Assembly: GCF_028994775.1 (NCBI RefSeq)
Contig: NZ_JAJQMN010000012.1
Location: 83,396 to 147,395 of the forward strand
Source of the DNA: Promicromonospora iranensis
Lineage (GTDB): Bacteria > Actinomycetota > Actinomycetes > Actinomycetales > Cellulomonadaceae
Direction: 5' to 3'
Length of the DNA stretch: 64,000 bases
Positions within the stretch are counted from its first letter, which is position 1; every line of letters begins with the position of its first letter. A program made the translations under genes and the position numbers. Positions 1-11,861 of this stretch are shown in pieces. The notes under the pieces are model-generated. The model saw only the letters and a list, made by a program, of their open reading frames with translations. It did no database searches and was not told the DNA's origin.

Positions 1-904
1 TCGACAGCAGGCGGCGGATGCGGCCCGCGACGGCGTCCTTGGACAGCTGCGGCTCGGCCAGCCGGCCCAGCTCCTCGAGCGACGCCTGCTTGTGCGCGAG
101 CCGCAGCTCGCCGGCCTGGCGCAGGTGGTCGGGCAGCTCGTCGCCGAGGATCTCGAAGGCCCGCTGGACCCGCGCGCCCGCCGCCACGGCGGCGCGGGCG
201 GAGCGGCGGAGGTTCGCGTCGTCGAAGTTCGCCAGGCGGTTGGCCGTACCGCGCACCTCGCGGCGCTCCCGGCGCTCCTCCCAGACCTTGAGCGTCTCTG
301 GTGCGCCGATGCGCTCGAGCATGCGCCCGATCGAGTCGCCGTCGCGGATCACCACGCGGTCGATGCCGCGCACCTCACGGGACTTGGCCGCCACGCCCAG
401 CCGCCGTGCGGCTCCGACGAGCGCGAGCGCCGCCTCCGGTCCGGGACTGGTCACCTCGAGCGCCATGGACCGGCCGGGCTCCGTGAGCGAGCCGTGCGCC
501 AGGAACGCGCCGCGCCACACGGCCTCGGCCTCCTGCACACCCGCCGACACGACCTCGGGCGCCAGTCCGCGCACGGGACGGCCGCGGGCGTCGAGGAGCC
601 CCGTCTGGCGGGCGAGCGACTCCCCCTCGCGCACGACGCGCACCACGAACCGCGAGCTCTTCCGCAGGCCGCCCGCCTGAACCACGATGAGCTCGCTCGT
701 GTGGCCGTACAGGTCGTGGATGGCATGTCGCAGCCGGGTCGCGGCATGCTCGGTGTCGAGCTCCGCCTCGATCACTACCCGACCGGAGATGATGTGGAGA
801 CCGCCGGAGAACCGCAGCGTCGCGGAGACCTCTGCCTTGCGGCAGGATGTCTTCGCCACCCGCACCCGCGCGAGCTCCTCCTTGACCTGTCCCGTGAGCG
901 CCAT
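1..904 (-). CDS. whiA: WhiA, sporulation/cell-division transcription regulator (C-terminus cut by window edge)
   Basis: This is WhiA, a DNA-binding protein of Gram-positive bacteria with an N-terminal LAGLIDADG-like fold and a C-terminal helix-turn-helix. In Streptomyces it activates division and sporulation genes together with WhiB. The N-terminus reads [14 protein letters not shown] and the last residues in the window read [15 protein letters not shown], the end of the HTH. About 301 codons are present, so roughly 25 residues are missing compared with the usual length near 327. The ATG at 904-902 is chosen because it starts the conserved MALTxxVKEEL block; no clear Shine-Dalgarno precedes it. 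It lies 80 bp downstream of yvcK, the widespread rapZ-yvcK-whiA order, and may be co-transcribed from the uvrC promoter. Confidence 0.95.
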   Translation of the reverse strand, partial: MALTGQVKEELARVRVAKTSCRKAEVSATLRFSGGLHIISGRVVIEAELDTEHAATRLRHAIHDLYGHTSELIVVQAGGLRKSSRFVVRVVREGESLARQTGLLDARGRPVRGLAPEVVSAGVQEAEAVWRGAFLAHGSLTEPGRSMALEVTSPGPEAALALVGAARRLGVAAKSREVRGIDRVVIRDGDSIGRMLERIGAPETLKVWEERRERREVRGTANRLANFDDANLRRSARAAVAAGARVQRAFEILGDELPDHLRQAGELRLAHKQASLEELGRLAEPQLSKDAVAGRIRRLLS

Positions 905-984
905 GGCGTCATACTGCCATGGTCACGCACAAGGTAACCCGGTGGAATCGCGGACACTCGGGCGAATTGTCCCGGCGTGTCGCC

Positions 985-1995
985 TCAGACGTCGCCGTAG
1001 ACGCCCTCGAACACGTCGCGGTAGGCCGCGGCCAGGCGCAGCCCGTCGTGCTTGGCCGTGTCGTCGCCGCGCCGGACCTGCCGCATGATCACGCGGGCGC
1101 CCATCGAGGCGGCGGCGGCCTCCAGGGCCGTGACGTCCTCCACCGCCGACGGGTCGGCGAGCACCGCGTCGATCCGCAGGCCGGGCGCGTGCTTGTGCAG
1201 GGCCTCCAGATGGTCGACGGCGGTGAGGCCCTCCGTCTCACCGTTCTCCGCCGACAGGTTCAGCGTGACGCACCGTCGCGCCTTCGTGGTGTGCAGGGCC
1301 TCCGCGAGCGCGGGCACCAGCAGGTGGACCAGCACCGACGAGTACCAGGACCCCGGCCCGAGAACCACCCAGTCGGCGTCGAGCACGGCCTGAACCGCCT
1401 CCGGCGAGGCCGGCGGGTCCGCCGGGAGCAGCCTCAGCTGCTCGATCCGGCCCTCGGTGACCGCCACGCGGCTCTGACCGACCACGGTCTCCAGCGAGGG
1501 CTCCGGCTCCCCCGGCGCCGCGGCGTGGCGCACGTCCGCCTCGACCACGAGCGGCACGGATGCCATCGGCAGCACCCGGCCGCGCGCACCGAGGAGACGG
1601 CCCACCCAGTCCAGGCCCTCGACCTCGTCGCCCAGGAGCTCCCACAGCGCCACGATGAGCAGGTTGCCCATGGCGTGGTTGTCGAGCTCCCCCTTCGACG
1701 AGAAGCGGTGCTGCAGCATCGCGCTCCAGGTGCGGCCCCACTCGGAGTCGTCGCACAGGGCCGCGAGCGCCATCCGCAGGTCGCCGGGCGGGAGCACGTC
1801 GAGCTCGTCACGCAGACGCCCGGAGGAGCCGCCGTCGTCGGCCACCGTGACGACCGCCGTGAGGCGGTCGGACATGAGGCGCAGCGCGGACAGGCTGGCG
1901 GACAGGCCGTGGCCGCCACCCAGGGCGACGACCGACGGGTTCTTGCTCCACTCCGGTGCGGGGACGTCCGGCACCCCGGGCGCGTGCGGGATCAT
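985..1995 (-). CDS. yvcK: YvcK/CofD-like gluconeogenesis and cell-envelope factor
   Basis: A 336-residue protein of the YvcK branch of the CofD/2-phospho-lactate transferase fold. In Bacillus and mycobacteria (CuvA) YvcK is needed for growth on gluconeogenic carbon and for proper peptidoglycan placement, and it binds UDP-sugars. Visible family motifs are GGGHGLSASLSAL near residues 27-39, VTVADDGGSSGRLR near 50-63, and PPGDLRMALAAL soon after. Its ATG overlaps the end of rapZ by four bases (1992-1995), so the two are translationally coupled. It sits in the conserved uvrC-rapZ-yvcK-whiA run. The family is certain; the physiological role is taken from other species. Confidence 0.95.
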   Translation of the reverse strand: MIPHAPGVPDVPAPEWSKNPSVVALGGGHGLSASLSALRLMSDRLTAVVTVADDGGSSGRLRDELDVLPPGDLRMALAALCDDSEWGRTWSAMLQHRFSSKGELDNHAMGNLLIVALWELLGDEVEGLDWVGRLLGARGRVLPMASVPLVVEADVRHAAAPGEPEPSLETVVGQSRVAVTEGRIEQLRLLPADPPASPEAVQAVLDADWVVLGPGSWYSSVLVHLLVPALAEALHTTKARRCVTLNLSAENGETEGLTAVDHLEALHKHAPGLRIDAVLADPSAVEDVTALEAAAASMGARVIMRQVRRGDDTAKHDGLRLAAAYRDVFEGVYGDV

Positions 1996-2942
1996 TCGCG
2001 GCCCAGGTCACGTGCCGAGACGGTGACGAGCTGGCCGCGGGCACGGAGTCGTTCGGCGATGGCTTCGGAGATGGCGACGGAGCGGTGCTTGCCCCCCGTG
2101 CATCCCACGGCGATGGTCACGTAGCGCTTCTCCTCGTTGAGGTAGCCGGCGAGCACCGGAGCCAGGGCGTCGACGTAGCGGTCGATGAACTCGACGGCGC
2201 CCGGTCGGGCGAGCACGTAGTCGCGCACCGGCTGGTCCCGACCCGTGAGGTGCCGGAGCTCGGTGATCCAGTACGGGTTGGCCAGGAACCGTACGTCCAC
2301 CACGTGATCCGCGTCCAGGGGGATGCCGTACTTGAACCCGAACGAGATCACGTTGACCCGCAGCACCTCGTTGATGTCGTGCGCCAGCCACCCGCGGATC
2401 TCCCGGGCGAGGTCGTGCACCGACAGGTCCGACGTGTCGATCCTCAGGTCGGCGCGGGCGGCCAGGGTCGCGACGACGGACCTCTCCTCCGCTATGCCGT
2501 CGAGGATGCGGCCCTCGCCCTGCAGCGGGTGGGGCCTGCGGACCTGCTCGAACCGGCGCACGAGCACCTCGTCGCTCGCGTCCAGGAACAGGATCCGGTA
2601 GGCGACCCCGGCCTCCGTCATGTGCACGAGCACCTTGTCCAGCTCCGAGAAGAACTGCCGGCCGCGCACGTCCACGACCACCGCGACGCGTTCGATGCTG
2701 GAGCCCTTGGCCATGAGGTCGACCAGGGGGACGAGCATCATGGGTGGCAGGTTGTCGACCACGTACCAGTCGAGGTCCTCCAGCACGGCGGCGGCGCGCG
2801 ACCGGCCGGCGCCGGACATTCCGGTGATCACCAGGACCTGCGGCTCGCTGCGCTCGGGGCCGTGCGTGGCGGCCTCGACCTCGGCGATGCCGTCGGGTGC
2901 GGTGATGGGTGACGGCTCGGTGTTGCTCATGGCTCCAAGCAT
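1992..2942 (-). CDS. rapZ: RapZ (YvcJ-type) nucleotide-binding protein
   Basis: RapZ is a P-loop protein. In E. coli it is an RNase E adaptor that senses glucosamine-6-phosphate; in Gram-positives the exact role is less clear. The P-loop reads GMSGAGRS near residue 40, the common actinobacterial form with Arg in the lysine position. It is followed by LEDLDWYVVDNLPP. The C-terminal domain has SFGFKYG, DVRFLANPYW and the GCTGGKHRSV anion-binding loop. Length, 316 residues, is slightly above the usual 285-300. The gap to the uvrC stop is seven bases. Two starts are possible, ATG at 2942 or ATG at 2930 (MSNTE); neither has a well-spaced Shine-Dalgarno, so the longer form is given. It overlaps yvcK by four bases. 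Confidence 0.95.
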   Translation of the reverse strand: MLGAMSNTEPSPITAPDGIAEVEAATHGPERSEPQVLVITGMSGAGRSRAAAVLEDLDWYVVDNLPPMMLVPLVDLMAKGSSIERVAVVVDVRGRQFFSELDKVLVHMTEAGVAYRILFLDASDEVLVRRFEQVRRPHPLQGEGRILDGIAEERSVVATLAARADLRIDTSDLSVHDLAREIRGWLAHDINEVLRVNVISFGFKYGIPLDADHVVDVRFLANPYWITELRHLTGRDQPVRDYVLARPGAVEFIDRYVDALAPVLAGYLNEEKRYVTIAVGCTGGKHRSVAISEAIAERLRARGQLVTVSARDLGRE

Positions 2943-2949
2943 GCCAGCG

Positions 2950-4896
2950 TCAGCCCTTCAGGGCTGCCACCACCGCCTCCGCGGTCTTGTCCCCCATGCC
3001 GCGCACGCTGGCTATCTCCTCGACGCTCGCGGCCTTGAGCCGCTTGACGGAGCCGAAGTGGGTGAGCAGCATCTTCTTGCGCGCCGGCCCGAGCCCCGGG
3101 ACGTCGTCGAGCACCGAGGCGGTCATGCCCTTGCTGCGCCGCCTGCGGTGCTGCGTGATCGCGAACCGGTGTGCCTCGTCGCGGACGCGCTGCAGCAGGT
3201 ACAGGCCCTCGCTGGAACGCTGCAGGATCACCGGGTAGTCCTCGCCCGGCACCCACACCTCCTCCAGCCGCTTGGCCAGCCCGCAGAGGGCGACGTCGGT
3301 GATGCCGAGCTCGTCCAGCGCCTGCTTGGCGGCGGCGACCTGGGGCGGGCCGCCGTCGACCACCACGAGGCTCGGCGGGTAGGCGAACCGCACTTTCTCC
3401 TCCGGCGCGTCAGCGTCCACCTCGCCGCTGGACAGCTCCGCGGCCATCTCGACGTCGTTGGACTTGAGCCGGTCGGCCAGGTAGCGCTTGAAGCGGCGCG
3501 TGATGACCTCGTGCATGGCCTGCGTGTCGTCGCGGGCGCCGTCGCCGTCCGATCCCCGGATGCTGAACGAGCGGTACTCGCTCTTGCGGGGCAGGCCGTC
3601 CTCGAAGACCACCATCGACGCCGACTGGTAGGTGCCCTGCGTGTGCGAGATGTCGTAGCACTCGATGCGCAGCGGCGCCGACTCCAGGTCGAGCGCCTCC
3701 TGGATCTCCGCCAGCGCCTGGCTGCGGGTCGTGAGGTCACCCGCGCGGCGCGTGCGGTGCACCATGAGTGCGTGCTCGGCGTTCTTGCGGACGGTGGCCG
3801 CGAGCTCCTTCTTGTCGCCACGCTGGGGGACGCGCACGTCCACCCGCGCGCCGCGCAGCCCGGAGAGCCACGCGCCGACCTGATCCAGGTCCGGCGGCAG
3901 CACCGGCACGAGGACCTCGCGCGGCACCGCGTCCCTGGCCTCGAGCCCGTCCACCTCCTCGGTGGCCCCGTACACCTGCTGCAGCAGGTGCTCCACGAGC
4001 TCGCCGTCGGTGATGTCCTCGACCTTCTCGACGACCCAGCCGCGCTGACCGCGGATGCGACCCCCACGGACGTGGAACACCTGGACCGCGGCCTCGAGCT
4101 CGTCGCCCACCAGGGCGAACACGTCGGCGTCCGTGGCGTCGCCGAGCACCACCGCGTTCTTCTCCGTGGCCCGGCGCAGGGCCTCGATGTCGTCGCGCAG
4201 GCGGGCGGCCTGCTCGTACTCCATCTCGGCGGCCGCCTCCTGCATGCGCTTGGTCAGCCGGCGCTCGAACTTGGCGGTGTCGCCCGCCATGAAGTCGCAG
4301 AAGTCCAGGACGAGCGCACGGTGGTCGTCGACGCTGATGCGGCCGACGCACGGCGCCGAGCACTTGTCGATGTAGCCCAGCAGACACGGCCTGCCCGACT
4401 GGCCCGCACGCTTGTAGACACCCGCCGAGCACGTCCGGATCGGGAAGACACGCAGCAGCAGGTCGAGGGTCTCCCGGATGGCCCAGGCGTGCCCGTACGG
4501 GCCGAAGTAGCGGGTGCCCTTACGCTTCGCCCCGCGCATGACCTGGGCACGCGGCACCTCCTCCCCCAGCGTCACGGCAAGGTACGGGTACGACTTGTCG
4601 TCCCGGTACTTCACGTTGAACCGCGGGTCGTACTGCTGGATCCAGGTGAACTCCAGCGCGAGCGCCTCGACCTCGGTGCCCACCACCGTCCACTCGACGG
4701 ACGCCGCCGTCGTCACCATCCGCCGGGTGCGCTCGTGCAGGTTGGCGACGTCCTGGAAGTAGTTCGCCAGACGCTGCCGCAGGTTCTTCGCCTTGCCGAC
4801 GTAGATGACCCGACCGTGCTCGTCACGGAACCGGTAGACACCGGGCGACGTCGGGATCTCTCCCGCCTTGGGTCGATAGGTAGCTGGATCCGCCAT
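2950..4896 (-). CDS. uvrC: UvrABC excinuclease subunit C
   Basis: UvrC makes both incisions around a lesion during nucleotide excision repair, after UvrA and UvrB have loaded. The 648-residue product shows the GIY-YIG nuclease near residues 12-95 ([20 protein letters not shown]), a UVR motif around residues 200-235 that contacts UvrB, an RNase-H-like 3' part ([12 protein letters not shown]) and two C-terminal helix-hairpin-helix motifs ([13 protein letters not shown]). The ATG at 4896 is supported by a leaderless promoter whose -10 element ends six bases upstream. It is the first gene of the run into rapZ, yvcK and whiA. The length is normal and no defect was seen. Confidence 0.98.
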   Translation of the reverse strand: MADPATYRPKAGEIPTSPGVYRFRDEHGRVIYVGKAKNLRQRLANYFQDVANLHERTRRMVTTAASVEWTVVGTEVEALALEFTWIQQYDPRFNVKYRDDKSYPYLAVTLGEEVPRAQVMRGAKRKGTRYFGPYGHAWAIRETLDLLLRVFPIRTCSAGVYKRAGQSGRPCLLGYIDKCSAPCVGRISVDDHRALVLDFCDFMAGDTAKFERRLTKRMQEAAAEMEYEQAARLRDDIEALRRATEKNAVVLGDATDADVFALVGDELEAAVQVFHVRGGRIRGQRGWVVEKVEDITDGELVEHLLQQVYGATEEVDGLEARDAVPREVLVPVLPPDLDQVGAWLSGLRGARVDVRVPQRGDKKELAATVRKNAEHALMVHRTRRAGDLTTRSQALAEIQEALDLESAPLRIECYDISHTQGTYQSASMVVFEDGLPRKSEYRSFSIRGSDGDGARDDTQAMHEVITRRFKRYLADRLKSNDVEMAAELSSGEVDADAPEEKVRFAYPPSLVVVDGGPPQVAAAKQALDELGITDVALCGLAKRLEEVWVPGEDYPVILQRSSEGLYLLQRVRDEAHRFAITQHRRRRSKGMTASVLDDVPGLGPARKKMLLTHFGSVKRLKAASVEEIASVRGMGDKTAEAVVAALKG

Positions 4897-4902
4897 GCCC
4901 CC

Positions 4903-4924
4903 AACCTATGCGCTGCCACTGACA
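4903..4924 (-). promoter_or_regulatory. RecA-NDp/PafBC-type DNA-damage promoter of uvrC, leaderless
   Basis: On the minus strand the sequence reads TGTCAGTG (4924-4917), eight spacer bases, then TAGGTT (4908-4903), followed by six bases and the uvrC ATG. This matches the mycobacterial RecA-independent damage motif TTGTCRGTG-N8-TANNNT, which is recognised by PafBC. A start site about seven bases after the -10 element would fall on the start codon, so the mRNA should lack a 5' leader. Confidence 0.85.
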
Positions 4925-5007
4925 CCGGGCCCGCCCCGGACCATGGTCAGCGCGAACAGGCCGGCGCCCCGTCAGCGCTTACCCGGGGCCGGGCGGGACG
5001 CGCCCCG

Positions 5008-5493
5008 TCAGGCCAGGACGCCCAGGGGGGCCGGCGTGCAGTGCACCGGGAAGTTCACCGACCGCGAGATGAAGCACATCGCGTGCGCCTTGTGGTGCAG
5101 GGCCGCCACGTGTTCGTCCGTCGCGAGCTCACCCGGGTCGACCACCACCTTCGGGTGCAGCGTCACGTCGGTGAACGCACCCTCGCCGCGCGCCTCGACC
5201 CGCATGGTGCCGGTCGCCGAGTCCCTGTACTCACGCACGATCAAGCCCGACTCCGCCGCGAGGTGCAGGAACCACAGCATGTGGCACTGGCTCAGGCTGG
5301 CGACGAACAGCTCTTCCGGGCTGTTCCGGGCAGGGTCGCCCCGGAAGGCAGGGTCGGCCGACCCGGGCAGCGGCGGCTTGTGCGGCAGGTCGATCTCGTG
5401 GTCGCGCGAGTACGAGGTGTACGACGAAGTCCCCGTGTCCCCGGCGCCCGTCCACCGCACCGTCACGGCGTAGTCATGCGTGGCTCCGCTCAT
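5008..5493 (-). CDS. OsmC/Ohr family protein
   Basis: An OsmC-family protein of 161 residues. Members reduce organic hydroperoxides with two cysteines. The active-site helix region reads PEELFVASLSQCHMLWFLHLAAE (split view: SPEELFVASLSQCHM), with one Cys in SQCH. A second Cys lies in HAMCFISRSV near the C-terminus, so both redox cysteines are present. The start is set at ATG 5493 because TACGCT lies six bases upstream as a leaderless -10 element; an in-frame codon 33 bases earlier would give a non-conserved extension. The gene stands alone between uvrC and the two-component pair, on the same strand. Substrate specificity cannot be told from the sequence. Confidence 0.9.
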   Translation of the reverse strand: MSGATHDYAVTVRWTGAGDTGTSSYTSYSRDHEIDLPHKPPLPGSADPAFRGDPARNSPEELFVASLSQCHMLWFLHLAAESGLIVREYRDSATGTMRVEARGEGAFTDVTLHPKVVVDPGELATDEHVAALHHKAHAMCFISRSVNFPVHCTPAPLGVLA

Positions 5494-5534
5494 GAGGTCA
5501 GCGTAGCGGCTTGTGGTCCGGATCACACCGGCGT

Positions 5535-6200
5535 TCAGGCCGGTGTGGTCGGGAGGAGCCCACGCCGGTACGCCTCGCCCACGGCGGCCGCACGGTCGCG
5601 CACCCCGAGCTTGCCGTAGACGTGCAGGAGGTGCGTCTTGATGCTGGCCTCGCTGATGAACAGGCGACGGGCTGCCTCACGGTTGGACGCCCCGGCGGCC
5701 ACGAGGGCGAGCACCTCGAGCTCGCGCGCGGTCAGGACCGCGGGTGCCGGACGGCGCACCTGGCCCATGAGGTGTCCCGCCGCCGCCGGGGCGAGGACCG
5801 CCTCGCCCCGGTACGCCGCGCGGACGGCGGCGGCGAGCTCGTCCGTGGCGGCGTCCTTCAGGAGATATCCCGTGGCACCCGCCGCGACGGCGGCCAGCAC
5901 GTCCGCCTCGCCGTCGAAGGTGGTCAGGACCAGCACCCGTACCTCCGGCGCGCGCTCGCGCAGCTCCGCCGTCGCCTCGACCCCGTCCAGCACGGGCATC
6001 CGGAGGTCCATGAGCACCACGTCGACTCCGCCACGCACCGCCCGGTCGACCGCCTGTCGCCCGTCCGGCACCTCACCGACCACCGCGATGCCCGGGTCGT
6101 CGGCGAACGAGCCGCGCAACCCGTTGCGCACCACCGGGTGGTCGTCGGCGATCAGGAGCCGGATCGGGTGCTCGACGGCGGAGACGTCGCCCGCGCTCAT
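5535..6200 (-). CDS. NarL/LuxR-family response regulator
   Basis: A 221-residue response regulator. The receiver domain (residues about 13-130) has the acidic pair in LLIADDHPVV, the phospho-acceptor Asp in VVLMDLRMP, the switch Thr in VLVLTTFDGE and the Lys in GYLLKDA. The C-terminal LuxR-type HTH (about 150-215) reads LTARELEVLALVAAGASNRE. The ATG at 6200 overlaps the TGA of the histidine kinase as ATGA (6197-6200), so the pair is translationally coupled and the kinase is its likely partner. Targets are unknown; the acyltransferase operon itself is the simplest candidate. Confidence 0.95.
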   Translation of the reverse strand: MSAGDVSAVEHPIRLLIADDHPVVRNGLRGSFADDPGIAVVGEVPDGRQAVDRAVRGGVDVVLMDLRMPVLDGVEATAELRERAPEVRVLVLTTFDGEADVLAAVAAGATGYLLKDAATDELAAAVRAAYRGEAVLAPAAAGHLMGQVRRPAPAVLTARELEVLALVAAGASNREAARRLFISEASIKTHLLHVYGKLGVRDRAAAVGEAYRRGLLPTTPA

Positions 6201-7558
6201 GCCGGCTCCGGTCCCACCGCGCACGCGGGACCGGCGGAGCCCGCGCCGCCCACCGGGGCGGTCCTGCCCGGCTGGATGCTCGCACTGATCGCCGTCCCCT
6301 CGCCGGGCGAGCTCTCCACGACAAGGGTCCCGCCGACGCCCTCGAGTCGCTCCCGCATGGTGATCAGCCCGAAGGCCGGTGCGGTGGCATCCGGCGAGAA
6401 ACCCGAGCCGTCGTCGCGGACGTCCAGCAAGACCGTGTCGTCCAGGTAGCTGAGGGTCACGCCCACCCGGCGCGCGGCCGCGTGCCGGGCGACGTTGGTG
6501 AGCGACTCCTGCGCCGCGCGGAACAGCGCGACCTCGGCCGCGGGCGATAGCGGGACGGCGTCACCCGTGACCTGGCAGGTGCAGGCCACGCCGTGGTCCG
6601 CCGCCCAGCGGCGGGTCAGGTCGGACAGCGCCTCGGGGAGCCGGGAACCCACCAGCTCACCCGGGTGCATGGACCGCACCGACCGGCGCGCCTCGGCCAG
6701 CGAGTCCCGCGCGAGGTCGAGCGCCCGGTCGACGTGCGGACGCGCGCGGTCCGCGTCGTGCCACACGCGCTGCGCGGCCTGCACCTGCGTGACGATCCCG
6801 GTCAGTCCCTGTGCCAGCGTGTCGTGGATCTCTCCGGCCAGGCGACGGCGCTCGTCCGCGATGCCCGCCTCGCGTGCCTGTTCCACGAGCCGGGTGTGCA
6901 GCTCCTCGTTCTCGGCGAGGGCCGTCTCCAGGCGGGTGACCGCGCGCTGCTGCTCCCGCTGCTGCTCCATGCCCCTGACCGAGAGGACGTAGCCCCCTGA
7001 GATCGCGACGGTCTGCACGGCGACGATCAGGGCGAGCATCCCCACCGAGCGCGGCGTCGGCACCTGGCTGGTCGTGGCGAGGTTGATGACCAGGGACGTG
7101 GCGAGCACCCCCGCGGTGACCGCCGCCCACGAGCGTCCGTCGCGAACCAGGTGGTAGGCGTGGAAGAACCCTGCGATCACCAGGATGACGAAGTAGTCGT
7201 CGCGGACGGCGAGCACCGCGCCGACGACCAGCAGGCCGGTCAGGTAGACGGCGGACACCGCACGGCTGCGGACGAGCGGGTCGCGCCGGGTGTGCCCCGC
7301 GAAGATCCACCCGGCGGCGAGCGCGGCGAGCACGAGCTGGAGCGTCCGGTCGGCCAGACCGTAGGCCCCGGGCTCCGGCAGCGTGAGGCTGAGCAGCACG
7401 GACACGACCAGGAGGACCCAGGGCACGGCCACCAGGAACGCCTCGAACCGCAGCCAGATGTCCGGCCCGCCCAGGTCGGCCCACCATTGGCGCACGGACC
7501 ACCGTCGGGACGTAGGGATGTCGTCCACCGGAACCAGCTCCTTCCCGCCGGGGTCCAT
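6197..7558 (-). CDS. NarL-family sensor histidine kinase
   Basis: A membrane histidine kinase of 453 residues. About five or six transmembrane segments fill residues 30-180. Then come a coiled-coil linker (MEQQREQQRAVTRLETA), a HisKA_3 dimerisation domain with the phospho-accepting His in RRLAGEIHDTLAQGLTG, and a HATPase_c domain with AQESLTNVARHA (N box) and DVRDDGSGF (G1 box). The start is placed at ATG 7558 (MDPGGKEL), 29 bp after the acyltransferase stop; an in-frame reading extends far upstream but there it only shadows the acyltransferase gene. It transfers phosphate to the overlapping response regulator. The signal is unknown; the sensor part is nearly all membrane-embedded, as in kinases that sense envelope stress. 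Confidence 0.93.
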   Translation of the reverse strand: MDPGGKELVPVDDIPTSRRWSVRQWWADLGGPDIWLRFEAFLVAVPWVLLVVSVLLSLTLPEPGAYGLADRTLQLVLAALAAGWIFAGHTRRDPLVRSRAVSAVYLTGLLVVGAVLAVRDDYFVILVIAGFFHAYHLVRDGRSWAAVTAGVLATSLVINLATTSQVPTPRSVGMLALIVAVQTVAISGGYVLSVRGMEQQREQQRAVTRLETALAENEELHTRLVEQAREAGIADERRRLAGEIHDTLAQGLTGIVTQVQAAQRVWHDADRARPHVDRALDLARDSLAEARRSVRSMHPGELVGSRLPEALSDLTRRWAADHGVACTCQVTGDAVPLSPAAEVALFRAAQESLTNVARHAAARRVGVTLSYLDDTVLLDVRDDGSGFSPDATAPAFGLITMRERLEGVGGTLVVESSPGEGTAISASIQPGRTAPVGGAGSAGPACAVGPEPA

Positions 7559-7587
7559 CGTGACAGGCGACGTGACCGGCGACGGGC

Positions 7588-8694
7588 TCAGAAGATCCTC
7601 CTGGCACCCGGGATCGCGCGTGTCCCCCGCGCGACGGCCCAGCACACCGGGAGGGCCACGGCCGTCAGCAGGGCGAACTTCGCGACGGCCGGCGCCTCGA
7701 CCGGGGCCAGCACCAGGCCGACCAGGACGAGCACCGGCCCGTGGACGAAGTACACCGCATAGGCGTTGTCGGCCAGGAAGCGCAGCAGCGGCCCCTGCGC
7801 GGCGAACCTGGCGCGGAACAGGACCACGACGGCAGTGGTGAGCCCGAGCGCTGCCGTGACGGTCGCCCCGGCGGCCACCAGCGACTGCCACGACCCTCGG
7901 CCGGCGAACGCGTCCGGGTAGGCGACCACCACTGCCAGGTAGACCACGGCACCGGCCAGGGCGGCGCCCGCCCCCGTCCAGCCGGCCCGCACGGTGAGCG
8001 CGTCCGGCCAGCCGCGGCGCAGCGCCAGCGTGCCGAGCCAGAAGAAGGCCACGTACAGGGGCAGGTGGTCGGGCGTGGGCAGGCCCACCACCGGCCAGTA
8101 CGTCTCCGACGGCACGGCGATGCGCCACAGCCACACCGCCACGGTCAGGCCCGCCCCGAAGGCGACGATGCGCGCCGGTCCTGGCACCCCGTGCCCGACG
8201 ACCGGCGCCGCCGGCCGGCCACGACGCAGGTACCGCCACCCGGCGTAGACCAGCGACATGACCAGAAGGGTCTCGACGAACCACATGTACCGCGGGGCCG
8301 CGGTGGTGACCAGCCAGCGCAACGGCGACGTCTCGGAGCCGGCCGCCGGGTAGGTGTGCAGGTTCATCAGAGGGTTCAGGACGACCAGGAAAGCCAGCAG
8401 CGGGATCCCCAGCCGGCGCAGCCGGTCCGTGGCGAACGCCCTGGCGCCCTTGCGGTCCAGCGACCCCGGTGCGAACAGGCCCGAGATCGCGAAGAACGCG
8501 CTCATGAACCACAGCTGGTTCAGGACGAGGAACACCAGCAGGAGGTCCGACGTCGGGCCGCGGCCGGGTTCATGGAACGGCCACGCCGGGAGCGGGCTGT
8601 AGATGACTGCCGCGTGGTGCAGCACGACGAGGACAGTCAGCCAGAGGCGGAGGTTGTCCACGAAGGCCAGGCGCGACGAAGGCGGTGTGCTCAT
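7588..8694 (-). CDS. Acyltransferase-3 family membrane protein
   Basis: An integral membrane acyltransferase of the Acyl_transf_3/OafA-OpgC type, 368 residues with about ten transmembrane segments. It begins with the family signature SSRLAFVDNLRLWLTVLVVLHH, where the Asp-Asn-Leu-Arg and the His-His pair are conserved. Such enzymes add acetyl or other acyl groups to cell-surface sugars or peptidoglycan. The ATG at 8694 (MSTPPSSRL) is chosen because the signature follows at once; an upstream in-frame start would add a non-conserved tail. It heads a three-gene run with the kinase and regulator. The acceptor substrate cannot be predicted. Confidence 0.88.
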   Translation of the reverse strand: MSTPPSSRLAFVDNLRLWLTVLVVLHHAAVIYSPLPAWPFHEPGRGPTSDLLLVFLVLNQLWFMSAFFAISGLFAPGSLDRKGARAFATDRLRRLGIPLLAFLVVLNPLMNLHTYPAAGSETSPLRWLVTTAAPRYMWFVETLLVMSLVYAGWRYLRRGRPAAPVVGHGVPGPARIVAFGAGLTVAVWLWRIAVPSETYWPVVGLPTPDHLPLYVAFFWLGTLALRRGWPDALTVRAGWTGAGAALAGAVVYLAVVVAYPDAFAGRGSWQSLVAAGATVTAALGLTTAVVVLFRARFAAQGPLLRFLADNAYAVYFVHGPVLVLVGLVLAPVEAPAVAKFALLTAVALPVCWAVARGTRAIPGARRIF

Positions 8695-8745
8695 GGCCCC
8701 CAGCGTCGTCCGGGACAGCCCCGCGCGAATCAGCCAGCCGGACAT

Positions 8746-8795
8746 CGATCGGCGGACACCCGGTCAACCGATCGGTGGACGTCCGATCGGCCGAC
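8746..8795. repeat. Three CGATCGG-containing repeats upstream of the acyltransferase/two-component operon
   Basis: In the 140 bp between the uvrA stop and the acyltransferase start there are three direct copies of CGATCGG at 8746-8752, 8769-8775 and 8784-8790. Each is followed by a base and GGAC, GGAC or CGAC. The palindrome GGACGTCC (8777-8784) sits between the last two. Spacings between copy starts are 23 and 15 bp. This looks like an operator cluster for the downstream minus-strand operon, possibly for its own LuxR-type regulator, but that is inference only. Confidence 0.4.
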
Positions 8796-8834
8796 CGGCC
8801 GGACCGGTCACCCGGTCATGCGTGGGGACGAGCC

Positions 8835-11780
<2,946 letters not shown>

Positions 11781-11786
11781 AGAGGC

Positions 11787-11808
11787 ATCCTAGGGCGGCC
11801 CACTGACA
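11787..11808 (-). promoter_or_regulatory. RecA-NDp/PafBC-type DNA-damage promoter of uvrA, leaderless
   Basis: The minus strand reads TGTCAGTG (11808-11801), eight bases, TAGGAT (11792-11787), six bases, then the GTG start of uvrA. Both half-motifs and the 8-base spacer match TTGTCRGTG-N8-TANNNT apart from the first T. The geometry is identical to that at uvrC and uvrB, and predicts a leaderless transcript. Confidence 0.88.
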
Positions 11809-11861
11809 TTCGCACGCCTGTTCTAGAAATCAGGCTGACAGACTCATCACACCCGCGCCGG

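Noticed and set aside
11821-11828. TTCTAGAA palindrome upstream of uvrA as a LexA box
   Set aside because: It does not fit the actinobacterial box GAAC-N4-GTTC, and the PafBC motif closer to the gene explains regulation better.
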